From assembly GCF_003001675.1 (NCBI RefSeq), contig NZ_PVYW01000012.1, positions 1 through 64,000 on the forward strand: a stretch of 64,000 bases of DNA, given 5' to 3'. This document shows positions 32,161 through 40,950 of this stretch, one piece after another. A program made the translations under genes and the position numbers. This stretch comes from Cohnella sp. SGD-V74. GTDB taxonomy: Bacteria; Bacillota; Bacilli; Paenibacillales; Paenibacillaceae. Position 1 is the first letter of the stretch. Every line of letters starts with the position of its first letter. Under the pieces are notes generated by a model. It had not been told where the DNA came from and searched no databases. It saw nothing but the letters and a program-made list of their open reading frames with translations.

Positions 32161-33795
32161 ATGTTCCTGTTCGGGAGAAGGAAAAGAAGACGATCTTCCG
32201 GCGACAACGGGGAATATCCCCGTATACCCGCCGAGAGGCTCAACGACGCTGCCGTCGACGGAGATCTGGAACGCGTCGTCAGGCAAATTCGCGGCGTCCT
32301 CGGGGAGAACGACGATTTTACGATCCGCCGGTTTCTAGTATTCGGACGGTATCCCGCGGCGATGTTTTTTTACCCCAATATGATCGACATGACGACGTTG
32401 AACTCGGAAATTCTTAAGCCGCTTATGTACGGACCGCCGCATGCGGAACGGCTTCCCGAGAATGGGGAGGAGCTGTGGGACTTTCTTCTGGAATCGACGC
32501 TGTATCACAGCGACGTCCGGTCGGAGACGCTCGTGGCGAAAGTCGTCTCCGACCTGCTGCGCGGGCAGACCGCCGTTATTATCGAAGGCGTGGCCCAAGC
32601 GCTGCTGCTCGGCACCCGCGCCATCGAAAAGCGCTCCATCGATCAGCCCGCCACCGAGCAAGTTATTCGCGGACCGCGCGAAGGCTTCATCGAATTGCTG
32701 TCCACGAACATCTCCTTGATCCGTTATCGGCTCCAAACCCCGGATTTGCGCGTGAAGACGATGGAGGTCGGCCGGAGGTCGCAGTCGAAGGTGGCAATCT
32801 GCTACATGCACGGCATTACGAATCCGGAGCTCGTGAAGGAAATTACGAGGCGGCTGGACCTGATCGATGTCGACGCGATTCTGGATTCGGGTTATCTGGA
32901 GCAATTCATTGAAGACAACCAGATGTCCCCGTTCCCTCAGGTTCAGTACACCGAAAGGCCGGACAAGGTCGTCGCGAATTTGCTGGAGGGCCGAGTGGCG
33001 CTGATCGTGGACGGGTCGCCGCTGGCGCTGGTCGTGCCGACCGTCTTCAGCCAGTTCTATCAGACGGTGGAGGACTACACGGAAAGGTTCCTGATGATGA
33101 GCGCCATCCGCTGGGCGAGGCTGATCGCGCTTGTGTTCTCTCTCGTTTTTCCGTCTCTCTACGTGGCGATCATCTCGTTTAATCCCGAACTGATTCCTAC
33201 GGAGTTCGCGGTGGCCGTGGCGGGGGGCCGGGCGGGCGTTCCTTTTCCGGCCATCGTGGAGGTGCTGGTGATCGAAATCTCGATGGAGGTGCTGAGGGAA
33301 GCGACGATTCGCCTGCCGCAGCAGGTCGGCGGGGCGTTATCCATCGTCGGCGTGCTTGTCGTCGGCCAGGCCGCGGTCGCAGCCGGATTCGCCAGCCCGA
33401 TTACCGTCGTCATCATCGCCCTCACGACGATCGGCTCCTTTGCCACCCCGGCTTACAACGCTGCGCTGGCCCTGCGCCTGCTGCGCTTTCCGCTCATTGT
33501 GCTGGCCGGTATATTCGGCCTGTATGGAGTCATGATCGGTCTCATTCTGATCGCCAACCACCTGCTGTCGCTCAAGTCGTTCGGCGTTCCGTACTTAAGC
33601 CCGCTCGTTCCCGGCAGCCCGCAGGGAATGAAGGACCTGTTCCTGCGCGGACCTTTCTGGTGGATGAGCACGCGGCCGGACTTCCTGCATCCGAGCGACA
33701 AGACCCGCATTAGCGACCGGACGGTCGAAGAGCTGAAGAAGCCTCCCAACAATGTGCTGGAACCCGCGGACATCGAGAACACAAGGAAGAGGTGA
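32161..33795 (+). CDS. Spore germination protein, GerA/GerKA family (A subunit)
   Basis: A subunit of a GerA-type nutrient germinant receptor in the spore inner membrane. About 544 residues: a soluble N-terminal region (FTIRRFLVFGRYPAAMFFYPNMID), the conserved DGSPLALVVPTVF and a membrane part of several helices (about 310-500) with FPAIVEVLVIEISMEVLREA. ATG at 32161 has AAAGG six bases before; an ATG at 32143 is an alternative. It is the first gene of an A-B-C operon. Transcription in the forespore is expected but I could not assign a clear sigma-G promoter. Confidence 0.94.
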   Translation: MFLFGRRKRRRSSGDNGEYPRIPAERLNDAAVDGDLERVVRQIRGVLGENDDFTIRRFLVFGRYPAAMFFYPNMIDMTTLNSEILKPLMYGPPHAERLPENGEELWDFLLESTLYHSDVRSETLVAKVVSDLLRGQTAVIIEGVAQALLLGTRAIEKRSIDQPATEQVIRGPREGFIELLSTNISLIRYRLQTPDLRVKTMEVGRRSQSKVAICYMHGITNPELVKEITRRLDLIDVDAILDSGYLEQFIEDNQMSPFPQVQYTERPDKVVANLLEGRVALIVDGSPLALVVPTVFSQFYQTVEDYTERFLMMSAIRWARLIALVFSLVFPSLYVAIISFNPELIPTEFAVAVAGGRAGVPFPAIVEVLVIEISMEVLREATIRLPQQVGGALSIVGVLVVGQAAVAAGFASPITVVIIALTTIGSFATPAYNAALALRLLRFPLIVLAGIFGLYGVMIGLILIANHLLSLKSFGVPYLSPLVPGSPQGMKDLFLRGPFWWMSTRPDFLHPSDKTRISDRTVEELKKPPNNVLEPADIENTRKR

Positions 33796-33801
33796 GAGGG
33801 C

Positions 33802-34914
33802 ATGAAGCAAGCGAAGCGCATTACGACGGTGCAGGTCGCCGCGATTATGACCAGTACGATTATCGGCGTCGGCGTGCTGCCGATTCCGCTGTTCGCCGTG
33901 AGGGGAGCGGGGTCGGGCGCTCCGCTCGTCACTTTGCTGGGCGCAGCGGTCGCTTTCGTGGGACTGTTTCTGATTACCCGGCTCGGCATGCGCTTTCCCG
34001 ACCAGTCGATCGTTCAGTACGGTGAGGTCGTCATCGGCAAGTGGCTGTCCTGGATCGGCAGCATCGGCGTCATCGGCTTCTTCGCGATTCTGACGTCGCT
34101 GACGGCGCGGGAGTTCGGAGAGGTGGTCATTACATCGGTATTGACCGAGACGCCGCTGGAGGTGACGGTCATCGTCATGCTGATGCTGGCCGCGATCTCC
34201 ACCCGCAACGACATTACGACGTTCGCTTATATCCACCTGTTCTATTTTCCGCTGCTGCTCGGACCGGCTCTGCTGATCGTCGCCCTGTCGCTGAAGAACG
34301 CCGACTTGATCAATTTGCAGCCGATCTGGGGCAATTCCCATGAGGGCATGCTGGCCAGCGTGCTGACGATCGCTTCGTTGTTCCAGGGTTCGTTCATCGT
34401 TACGACGGTCATTCCGGCGATGCGCGAGCCGCGGAAGGCGATGATAGCCAGCGTAGTCGGACTCGTCATTGCGGGCGGCATGTACGTGATGATCGTAGCG
34501 GCGACGTTAGGCGTATTCGGCTCGGAGGAGACGAAAAATCTGCTCTGGCCGACGCTGGAGCTGGCCAAGGCGACGTCGCTGCCCGCCAACGTGCTGGAGA
34601 GGCTCGATGCCGCTTTTCTGGCGGTGTGGGTGACCGCGGTGTTTACGACGCTGTTTTCCAGCTACTATCTGGCGGTCAAGGAGCTGAGCAAGCTGTTTCG
34701 GCTGCAGGACCACAAGCTGTTCTCCTTTTTTCTGCTGCCGGCCGTGTTTTCCATGGCGATGGTGCCCTATAACATTTTACACATGTATGAGATTATCCAG
34801 AACGTCGGCCGCATCGGGTTGTTCGTGACGATCGCTTATCCGGGGCTGCTGCTTGTCGTCGCCATTCTTCGGAAGAAGAGAGGGGAGCCGAGTGAGAAGC
34901 GGTCGGCGGGTTAA
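33802..34914 (+). CDS. Spore germination protein, GerAB/GerKB family (B subunit)
   Basis: B subunit of the germinant receptor, a 370-residue APC-type transporter-like protein with about ten membrane helices, thought to bind the germinant. The early segment QVAAIMTSTIIGVGVLPIPLF is characteristic. It starts six bases after the A-subunit stop behind AGAGGTGAGAGGG, and its end overlaps the C-subunit start by 23 bp. Confidence 0.94.
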   Translation: MKQAKRITTVQVAAIMTSTIIGVGVLPIPLFAVRGAGSGAPLVTLLGAAVAFVGLFLITRLGMRFPDQSIVQYGEVVIGKWLSWIGSIGVIGFFAILTSLTAREFGEVVITSVLTETPLEVTVIVMLMLAAISTRNDITTFAYIHLFYFPLLLGPALLIVALSLKNADLINLQPIWGNSHEGMLASVLTIASLFQGSFIVTTVIPAMREPRKAMIASVVGLVIAGGMYVMIVAATLGVFGSEETKNLLWPTLELAKATSLPANVLERLDAAFLAVWVTAVFTTLFSSYYLAVKELSKLFRLQDHKLFSFFLLPAVFSMAMVPYNILHMYEIIQNVGRIGLFVTIAYPGLLLVVAILRKKRGEPSEKRSAG

Positions 34915-36127
34915 AAGGCTGCTGTTGTCGGCGTTCGCGGCGTCCGTCTTCCTGCTGCTGACGGGCTGTTGGGACCGTCTGGAGATCGAGGAACGGGCCA
35001 TCGTGCTGGGCGTGTCCGTGGACAACGCGCCGCCGGGAGCGGCCAAGCGCGAGAGCGAGATTTCCCATACGGCCGAGGGATTTCCGGTTCCTGACGTTAA
35101 CATGATTCGCGTTACCCTGCAGATTGCGCTGCCCGGCAAAATCCCGCTGGGTCCGGGCGAGAGCGGCGGAGGGGGCAAAGGCTCGGAGCAGACGGTGTGG
35201 GTCGTCGGCACGGAGGGGCACACGGTCGACGATGCGATCATGAATTTGCAGCAGCAAATCTCGGGCAGACTATTCTTCGGCCATCTGCGCGTCATCGTCG
35301 TGTCAGAGGATGTAGCGCGCCTCGGCATGCAAAATATTAACGATTATTTTCACCGCAATCCCGAAGTACGGAGAATGGCCTGGATGATGATCAGCAAAGG
35401 AAGCGCGGAGCAGGTGATGCGCGCTTCGCCGGAACTGGAACGGGTGCCTGCGCTATACCTGATGTCGACGATGGACAACGCGGTGAAGCTCGGCAAGTTC
35501 CCGGAAAACTATGTCGGCATGTATTGGAGCAATTCGGCCAAGCGAGGTCAGGAAGGCTATCTCCCTTACGTAGAGTTGAAGAAGATGCAAAATATCGAAG
35601 TGAAAGGAATGGCGTACTTCAAGGACGACAAGCTGCAAGGAACGACCAAGCCGTTCCAAGTGGCCGCCTATATGTCGATCAAAGGAATGAATCCGGCCGG
35701 ATACAGAGGAGTGGTCAAAATCGGCGGGGCAGCGGACAGCGTCATGATCTATGCGACGTCGCGCAGATCGACCATCAAGGTCCGGGTGCAGGACGGAGAG
35801 CCGATCGTGAACGTGGCGATCTTCACCGAGATCAATCTGGAAGAGAAAATCAACGAGCAGTTTACGATCAACGACTCCGCTTCTTTGGTCCAGATCGAAG
35901 AACAGAACAAAAGGTCCCTGCTCCGGGAGACGGAAGCTCTGATCCGGCAAATGCAGGAGAAAGGGTCGGACATCTTCGGGTTCGGCGAATACGTGAGGGC
36001 GAAAAAGCCGGGTTATTGGAACGCCCGCATCGGATCGAAGAACAAGTGGCAGAGAGCGTTCAAGGAGCTTCGCGTCGAAGTGGAGGTCAATTCGAAAATA
36101 CGCAGGGTCGGCATGAAGGCGAAGTAA
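34892..36127 (+). CDS. Spore germination lipoprotein, Ger(x)C family (C subunit)
   Basis: C subunit, a lipoprotein of 411 residues. GTG at 34892 gives MRSGRRVKRLLLSAF and a lipobox LLTGC, followed by the family hallmark WDRLEIEERAIVLGVSVD; AGGGGAG precedes the GTG. The mature protein has the three-domain layout seen in GerBC structures, including FGHLRVIVVSEDVAR. It overlaps the B-subunit gene, indicating translational coupling and assembly as one receptor. Confidence 0.94.
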   Translation: MRSGRRVKRLLLSAFAASVFLLLTGCWDRLEIEERAIVLGVSVDNAPPGAAKRESEISHTAEGFPVPDVNMIRVTLQIALPGKIPLGPGESGGGGKGSEQTVWVVGTEGHTVDDAIMNLQQQISGRLFFGHLRVIVVSEDVARLGMQNINDYFHRNPEVRRMAWMMISKGSAEQVMRASPELERVPALYLMSTMDNAVKLGKFPENYVGMYWSNSAKRGQEGYLPYVELKKMQNIEVKGMAYFKDDKLQGTTKPFQVAAYMSIKGMNPAGYRGVVKIGGAADSVMIYATSRRSTIKVRVQDGEPIVNVAIFTEINLEEKINEQFTINDSASLVQIEEQNKRSLLRETEALIRQMQEKGSDIFGFGEYVRAKKPGYWNARIGSKNKWQRAFKELRVEVEVNSKIRRVGMKAK

Positions 36128-36149
36128 TCGGAAAGGAGGGAAGCGGAAG

Positions 36150-36359
36150 ATGAGAAGCGGCGGTTATACAGGATCGCTCGGATATATTGTCCCGTTGTGC
36201 TTGATCACGGGGGCGTTCCTCCTCCGTTGGGAGGTCGTCATGTATCAGAAAACAAAGCAGAAGCGCGAAAAAAAATTCGCAAGGACGCTCGGGTGGATTA
36301 ACGTGATCGCGGGAATCGGCATGTACGCGGGCAACTGGATCGTAAGCAAGCTGATGTAA
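36150..36359 (+). CDS. Small two-helix membrane protein of the ger operon (CLC_0170/GerKD-like)
   Basis: This 69-residue protein has two predicted membrane helices (about 9-30 and 47-66) separated by a highly basic loop KQKREKKFARTLGW. Small proteins of this kind are found next to gerA-type operons in Firmicutes, and a D subunit modulating receptor activity has been described in Bacillus. AAAGGAGGGA precedes the ATG, 22 bp after the C-subunit gene. Membership in the receptor operon is inferred from position. Confidence 0.8.
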   Translation: MRSGGYTGSLGYIVPLCLITGAFLLRWEVVMYQKTKQKREKKFARTLGWINVIAGIGMYAGNWIVSKLM

Positions 36360-36363
36360 TCGA

Positions 36364-36435
36364 CGAAGGGCTGTCCCGTAACCTATCAAGCATCTCGATC
36401 ACCCGAGTTGCCTGACTTAGGGGGATAGCCCTTCG
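36364..36435. terminator. Bidirectional stem-loop between the ger operon and the large SOD gene
   Basis: CGAAGGGCTGTCCC (36364-36377) pairs with GGGGATAGCCCTTCG (36421-36435) around a 43-base loop. T-runs are short. Confidence 0.6.
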
Positions 36436-36457
36436 TTTGCGTACAACTGTCAGCTCT

Positions 36458-37624
36458 TCAATAGGGAGCCCAATTGACCGTGTGGGCCACGGCGAACCGC
36501 TCCGCGACGTAAGGCCAGTTGACGACGTTCCACCAGTCTTTGACGTAAGCGGCGCGGTCGTTCTGATGCTTGAGATAATAGGCGTGTTCCCAGACGTCGA
36601 GCGGAAGCAACGGAATGACGTCCCATTGGGACAGGTTCTGATGCTTCTCGGCGGTCAGGATTTCGAGCCTGCGGCTGCGAGGGCTCCATACGAGAATGGC
36701 CCAGCCGCCTCCTTCGACCTTGCCGGCCGCTTCCGAGAATTGCTTCTTAAACGCGTCGTAGCTGCCGAAGCTGCGGTTGATCTCGTCGAGCAGCGCTCCG
36801 GTCGGCTTGCCTCCGCCCCGGGGGGACATGACGTTCCAGAACAGCGTATGCAGGTAATGTCCTGCGCCGTTAAAAGCAAGCTCTCTCTCCCAATGCTTCA
36901 CCAGATCGAAGTTGCCGGTTCGGCGCGCCTCCTCCAGCTTTTTCTCCGCCGCGTTTAAGCCTTCGACGTAGCTGAGGTGGTGCTTGTCATGGTGAATGCG
37001 CATCGTCTTCTCGTCGATGTAGGGCTCCAAGGCGTTGTAGGCGTACGGGAGCGGAGGGAGGGTATGTCCTCCGATCGGCACGGATGGAACGGATGGTTCG
37101 GCAGCGGCAGGCGGCGAGACCGAGGCAGGAGCTTGCGACGCGGAAGCGGCGGGGGCCAGGCGGACTTCGTCCGCATTCAGCGCGCCGGACAATCGCAGCT
37201 GGTTCAGCCCTTCTTCGCCGAAGTCGAGCTGCCGCTCCAAAAAGGCGAACACGGAATGCGAAGGCTGCGCGTTCCCGACGGCTTCGCTATGCTGGCGAAG
37301 CAGCAGCAATTGGCGGCCGAATTCCTTGGATTGCTTTAACGCTTCCCCGAGCAGTTCGGGGCTAAGCGCATTGCGATCGTTCTCGGCGTCCTCGGCGTCT
37401 TCCGCCGGTTCGGCGAGCTGCTTGTTCAGCCGCTGCGCGTATTCCCGGGTTTGATCGAAGACGTTCTCCCATTCGCCGAGCCAGCTTACGTAGACGGGCT
37501 CCAGCCCGGGCAGGGCGGAGCGGATGGACGCAGCGTTCTCCCGCTCGCGGGCTTTCCAGATCGTGATCTCCTCCGTAAGCCGGAGCGGATCGATTAAACC
37601 GTATTCGGATCGGATGATGGGCAT
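36458..37624 (-). CDS. Superoxide dismutase with N-terminal helical domain (SodF-like)
   Basis: Residues about 190-388 form a Mn/Fe superoxide dismutase domain with metal ligands in MRIHHDKHH, HYLHTLFW and LDVWEHAYYLKHQNDRAAY. The first 165 residues are an all-helical domain (EITIWKARERENAASIR, WLGEWENVFDQTREYAQRL, FLERQLDFGEEGLNQL) resembling DUF2935-type bundles, joined by an Ala/Pro/Ser-rich linker (about 168-190). Bacillus SodF has a comparable N-terminal extension. GGGGAGG precedes the ATG. The end diverges from sodA (AERFAVAHTVNWAPY). Metal preference is undetermined; a spore or envelope role is speculation. Confidence 0.9.
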   Translation of the reverse strand: MPIIRSEYGLIDPLRLTEEITIWKARERENAASIRSALPGLEPVYVSWLGEWENVFDQTREYAQRLNKQLAEPAEDAEDAENDRNALSPELLGEALKQSKEFGRQLLLLRQHSEAVGNAQPSHSVFAFLERQLDFGEEGLNQLRLSGALNADEVRLAPAASASQAPASVSPPAAAEPSVPSVPIGGHTLPPLPYAYNALEPYIDEKTMRIHHDKHHLSYVEGLNAAEKKLEEARRTGNFDLVKHWERELAFNGAGHYLHTLFWNVMSPRGGGKPTGALLDEINRSFGSYDAFKKQFSEAAGKVEGGGWAILVWSPRSRRLEILTAEKHQNLSQWDVIPLLPLDVWEHAYYLKHQNDRAAYVKDWWNVVNWPYVAERFAVAHTVNWAPY

Positions 37625-37696
37625 GATTCGTCAGCCTCCCCTATTCGCTTGTATCCGAAGCAAGCTTCGTACAAACGTATGCGGGAGGCGTCGGAA

Positions 37697-38695
37697 TCAT
37701 GCTTGCTTGCGAACGCTTTCCAAAAACGCGGCCGTTCGGGCGACGTATTCTTCCGTGTGCGTGCGGTAGATCATTTCATGTATCGCTCCGGGAACGATCC
37801 ATAGCCGGGACAGATCGTTCGTCTGCGCTTGGGCGACGTTCTCCGCGATGGAGAACGGGGCTTTGTCGTCGGCCGTGCCGTGGATCAGGAAGATCGGAAA
37901 AGCATAATCCGTCGCTTGCGCTTCGGCGGCGGGCACGTCGTCCAGCGCAACTCCCCCCATCAGGGGCAGGAACAGGCGAAGCAGAGAAATCGTCGGATAT
38001 TGCGGGAGATGGATATAATGATTAATGTTCGCGTAGATGGTGTTCTCGTCGGGCAGGAAGGTGCTGTCCAGAATCATCGCGTCGACCGGCTCGGATTGCA
38101 GGGCCGCCTGAAGCGCCGTGCCGGCTCCCATCGAGAAGCCCCAGACGATCAGCTCGTCGCTGCCTTGCGAACGGGCATACTGCAGCGCGCCCCTCAGCTG
38201 CTGGGATTCGGAGATCCCGCCGGTCGCGGGAGACGGATTAAGCGGGTTGGCATAGCCGTAGTCGAACATCAGGACGTTATACTGCAAGCCGTTGAGGAAG
38301 CCCGCCAGATCGTACATCGGAACCCACGGCTCCTCACGGTTCGTTCCGTACCCGTGGCTCAGCACGACCGTCTTGCGGCTGTCGCCGGCGGGAATCCACC
38401 AGCCCTCGACCTGGGAAGCGCCGTCCGCGCTCGCGAAGACGACGTCGGAATAGGCAAGGTTTTTGGCAAGCATCGGGTTCGATCCGATCGATGCGATCGG
38501 AGGATAAGAGAAAAGATACGCGGCATAAGCATGGAAAGCGACGAACAATCCCGCCATCAGGCAGGAGAGTGCAACGAATAGATTAAGCGCAATGCGGCTC
38601 AGCTTGAATGAGGCCGAGTGAGGATAGGAGGAGACGGGAGTGGAGATAACCGTATCCGATCCCGCGTAAGGAAGTGTCGTCGACAATGAGGTCAT
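37697..38695 (-). CDS. Membrane-anchored alpha/beta hydrolase
   Basis: About 332 residues with one N-terminal membrane helix (IALNLFVALSCLMAGLFVAF) and an alpha/beta-hydrolase domain: oxyanion region VVLSHGYGTNREE, nucleophile Ser in WGFSMGAGTA, acid in IHGTADDKAPF and catalytic His in PGAIHEMIY. Substrate unknown; such proteins are often grouped with BAAT or serine aminopeptidase-like hydrolases. ATG at 38695 has GAGG seven bases upstream, and the promoter at 38740-38768 makes the longer in-frame ATG at 38758 unlikely because it would fall within the promoter. Confidence 0.88.
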   Translation of the reverse strand: MTSLSTTLPYAGSDTVISTPVSSYPHSASFKLSRIALNLFVALSCLMAGLFVAFHAYAAYLFSYPPIASIGSNPMLAKNLAYSDVVFASADGASQVEGWWIPAGDSRKTVVLSHGYGTNREEPWVPMYDLAGFLNGLQYNVLMFDYGYANPLNPSPATGGISESQQLRGALQYARSQGSDELIVWGFSMGAGTALQAALQSEPVDAMILDSTFLPDENTIYANINHYIHLPQYPTISLLRLFLPLMGGVALDDVPAAEAQATDYAFPIFLIHGTADDKAPFSIAENVAQAQTNDLSRLWIVPGAIHEMIYRTHTEEYVARTAAFLESVRKQA

Positions 38696-38739
38696 GGGGA
38701 TCGCCTCGCTTTGCACGTTCTGAGATTCTTCTAATTTTA

Positions 38740-38768
38740 ATCGTAGAAAAAGCGGCATTCAGCGTCAA
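38740..38768 (-). promoter_or_regulatory. Promoter of the alpha/beta hydrolase gene
   Basis: On the minus strand TTGACG (38763-38768) and TACGAT (38740-38745) with a 17-bp spacer. Confidence 0.7.
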
Positions 38769-38826
38769 TGCGTAACGGAGAGTTGTAAATGAGACGTAAT
38801 CAAATTGTAATAAAGCGCTTCCAATA

Positions 38827-38855
38827 TTTACGGAAATGCAAGTTTGAGTTATAGT
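38827..38855 (+). promoter_or_regulatory. Promoter of the IclR-type regulator gene
   Basis: TTTACG (38827-38832) and TATAGT (38850-38855) with a 17-bp spacer. The palindrome at 38868-38884 covers the region just after the expected transcription start. Confidence 0.75.
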
Positions 38856-38867
38856 GGATGTAACAGG

Positions 38868-38884
38868 GTTTCATAGAGTGAAAC
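38868..38884. promoter_or_regulatory. IclR-type operator, probable autoregulation site
   Basis: GTTTCA-TAGAG-TGAAAC is a perfect 6-bp inverted repeat with a 5-bp centre. A copy differing at one base lies in the aconitase promoter region (47998-48014). Confidence 0.75.
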
Positions 38885-38904
38885 GGATTAGGAGGGACAC
38901 TGGC

Positions 38905-39648
38905 ATGGAAGAGGAGAAAAAGACGGTTCGTGCCGTGGAGAGAGCGCTGGATGTGCTGCTTTGTTTCGCCTCGGGCCATGAGTGGGGACTTACCGAAATT
39001 GCGGGCAAGGTTGGCCTGCACAAGAGCACGATCCATCGGCTGCTCGCGACTCTGGAGGATAGAGGCTTCGTTACGCGCGATCCTTCGACGGAGAAGTACC
39101 GTCTGGGGCTCAGCATTCTCGAATTGTCCGCGCACTTGTCGCGGTCGGACGATCCTTCCGTCATGCTGCTTCCCGAGATGGAGCGACTGAGGGATCAGCT
39201 TAACGAGACGATCAGCCTCTACGTCCGGGATAGGACGGAGCGGGTCAGAATACAGGCGGTGCAGAGCATGCAGGCGATTCGCAGAGTCGCGACGGTAGGC
39301 GCGCGGCTTCCGCTGTCCGTGGGAGCATCGAGCAAGGTGCTGCTCGCCTTCGCCGATCCCGGCGTGAGAAGCGCGGTGCTGACGGACCCCGCTTGGCCCG
39401 CCCAGCTCGAGCGAGAGACGTTCGCGAAGCAGTTGGACGATATTCTCGCCGCCGGTTACGCAACCAGCTTCGAAGAGCGCGAGCCGGGCGCAGCGGCGGT
39501 GGCCGCTCCGATCTTTAACCGGTCCGGGAAGCTTGTCGCGGCGCTGTCCGTCTCGGGGCCTTCGAACCGGCTGACGCCGGATCGGATGCACGAGTTCGCT
39601 CCCGCCATCGTCGAATCGGCGCATCGCATGGGGACGATGCTGGGGTAA
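38905..39648 (+). CDS. IclR-family transcriptional regulator
   Basis: This 247-residue protein has an N-terminal winged helix (LTEIAGKVGLHKSTIHRLLATLEDRGFV, residues about 28-60) and a C-terminal GAF-like effector domain (about 80-245) with VGARLPLSVGASSKVLLAF and FEEREPGAAAVAAPIFN. IclR proteins usually repress or activate catabolic genes in response to an organic acid. ATG at 38905 follows AGGAGGG. A palindrome overlaps its own promoter start region, and nearly the same palindrome is found before the aconitase gene, suggesting control of central carbon flow. The effector is unknown. Confidence 0.93.
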   Translation: MEEEKKTVRAVERALDVLLCFASGHEWGLTEIAGKVGLHKSTIHRLLATLEDRGFVTRDPSTEKYRLGLSILELSAHLSRSDDPSVMLLPEMERLRDQLNETISLYVRDRTERVRIQAVQSMQAIRRVATVGARLPLSVGASSKVLLAFADPGVRSAVLTDPAWPAQLERETFAKQLDDILAAGYATSFEEREPGAAAVAAPIFNRSGKLVAALSVSGPSNRLTPDRMHEFAPAIVESAHRMGTMLG

Positions 39649-39810
39649 TTAAGTTATACATCATGGGAAATCAGTAAGCCGGACAAGTGTATTATTGAGA
39701 CAGAATAGGGGTATGTATCTCCTGGAGAGCGAAGCGCTTGCCTCATACGATCATGAAATTACCCTGTCACGGGTTAATCGATGTTGCGCTCTGACCTCTC
39801 TGCCTCCGAC

Positions 39811-40947
39811 TTATTTGCTGTTGATGCGCTCCTGAACCCGCTTGGGGGCGACGGAGGAGGCCTTGGAGCCGAGCTGGTTCCAGTAAATCTTGTAGTGGGA
39901 TTTGGCGGCGGATCGCTGTCCGAGCGCCCATTCGACGTCGGCCAGATTGAGATAGGCGACGGTGCGGGAAGGGACGAGCTTGACGACGTTGGCCAGCACC
40001 GGCTTCGCTTTCTTGTTTTGCCCGGTCAAGGACAGGAAGTAGCCGTAATCGTTCAGAATGCCGACGTAAGCGCCCAAGGTTAGCCGGAAGTCGGCGTCGA
40101 AGGCGTCCGCAAAGCCGACGATATCTTCTTTAATCAGCTTGCCTTCCGCATAATCCCATGTGCCGAAGGCTTCGCTGTATTGCTCAAGGCCGTATTCGAG
40201 ATAGGCTGCCGCCTTTTTGTTATCTTTGGCCTTATGCGCTTGCAGAGCTTTCTGATGGGCCAACTTAAGCGTCGGAGCGGCCAGCGTATAGCTCTCTTCG
40301 TACGCTCCCGGATACATGGGATAGTCGAGCGAAGCGAGTTCGATCAGTCCGTCCAGGTCCTTCGCTTTCAGCAGGTCGGCCTTCTCCATGTAGTAGTTTG
40401 CGGTCGGATCGTCGTATTCGTGGCTGACGACGTAGAACCGGTCGCCGGCCCATTCCAGCTCCACTATGGATTCGAAGGCCCGGAACGGCATCTGGGTCCA
40501 GACGTAAAGTCGGTTGTCTTCCGTGGAGAAATCCAGCTTGGCGGTGTTCAGGAACATGTCGCCGGTCTCGCTGCTTGCGGCGCGGTCCAGCAGCACGATT
40601 TTCGTGGCATCCTCGTTCGTGGCCACCAGTACGAGCTCGATCCATTCGTAATTGTAGATGAAAGAAATAAATTGCCTCGTATAGCCTTTGGGATAATTGC
40701 CCAAGTCTACTTCGTAGACATTCTCGGCCGTGACGGCTTCCGCCTCTTCGTCGCTCAGCTCCAGATTGTCCGCCACGAACGGCCATATCCGCTCGTACAG
40801 CCTCGTGCCGTCCTTCAGCTCGTTCAGGCTCGCAGGCGCGAAGGAGGCGTTGCCGTCCGCCGCCGCTGCATAAGGAGTCTGCGGGACTCCGGCGAACGCG
40901 AACAGGGTCAAGGCTGCGATCAGAAACCATTTTTGCCAGCTTCTCAT
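39811..40947 (-). CDS. Secreted TPR-like protein of unknown function
   Basis: The 378-residue protein begins with a signal peptide (KWFLIAALTLFAFAGVPQTPYAAA) and is predicted to be exported. The middle part is a beta-rich region (FESIVELEWAGDRFYVVSHEYDD); the C-terminal part has helical repeats that look like tetratricopeptide units (AKPVLANVVKLVPSRTVAYLNLADVEWALGQ). I do not recognise the family. It starts three bases after the stop of the YlbL-type protease gene, so the two are co-transcribed and translationally coupled, suggesting a joint envelope function. No close terminator is evident in the 39649-39810 gap. Confidence 0.8.
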   Translation of the reverse strand: MRSWQKWFLIAALTLFAFAGVPQTPYAAAADGNASFAPASLNELKDGTRLYERIWPFVADNLELSDEEAEAVTAENVYEVDLGNYPKGYTRQFISFIYNYEWIELVLVATNEDATKIVLLDRAASSETGDMFLNTAKLDFSTEDNRLYVWTQMPFRAFESIVELEWAGDRFYVVSHEYDDPTANYYMEKADLLKAKDLDGLIELASLDYPMYPGAYEESYTLAAPTLKLAHQKALQAHKAKDNKKAAAYLEYGLEQYSEAFGTWDYAEGKLIKEDIVGFADAFDADFRLTLGAYVGILNDYGYFLSLTGQNKKAKPVLANVVKLVPSRTVAYLNLADVEWALGQRSAAKSHYKIYWNQLGSKASSVAPKRVQERINSK

Positions 40948-40950
40948 ACG

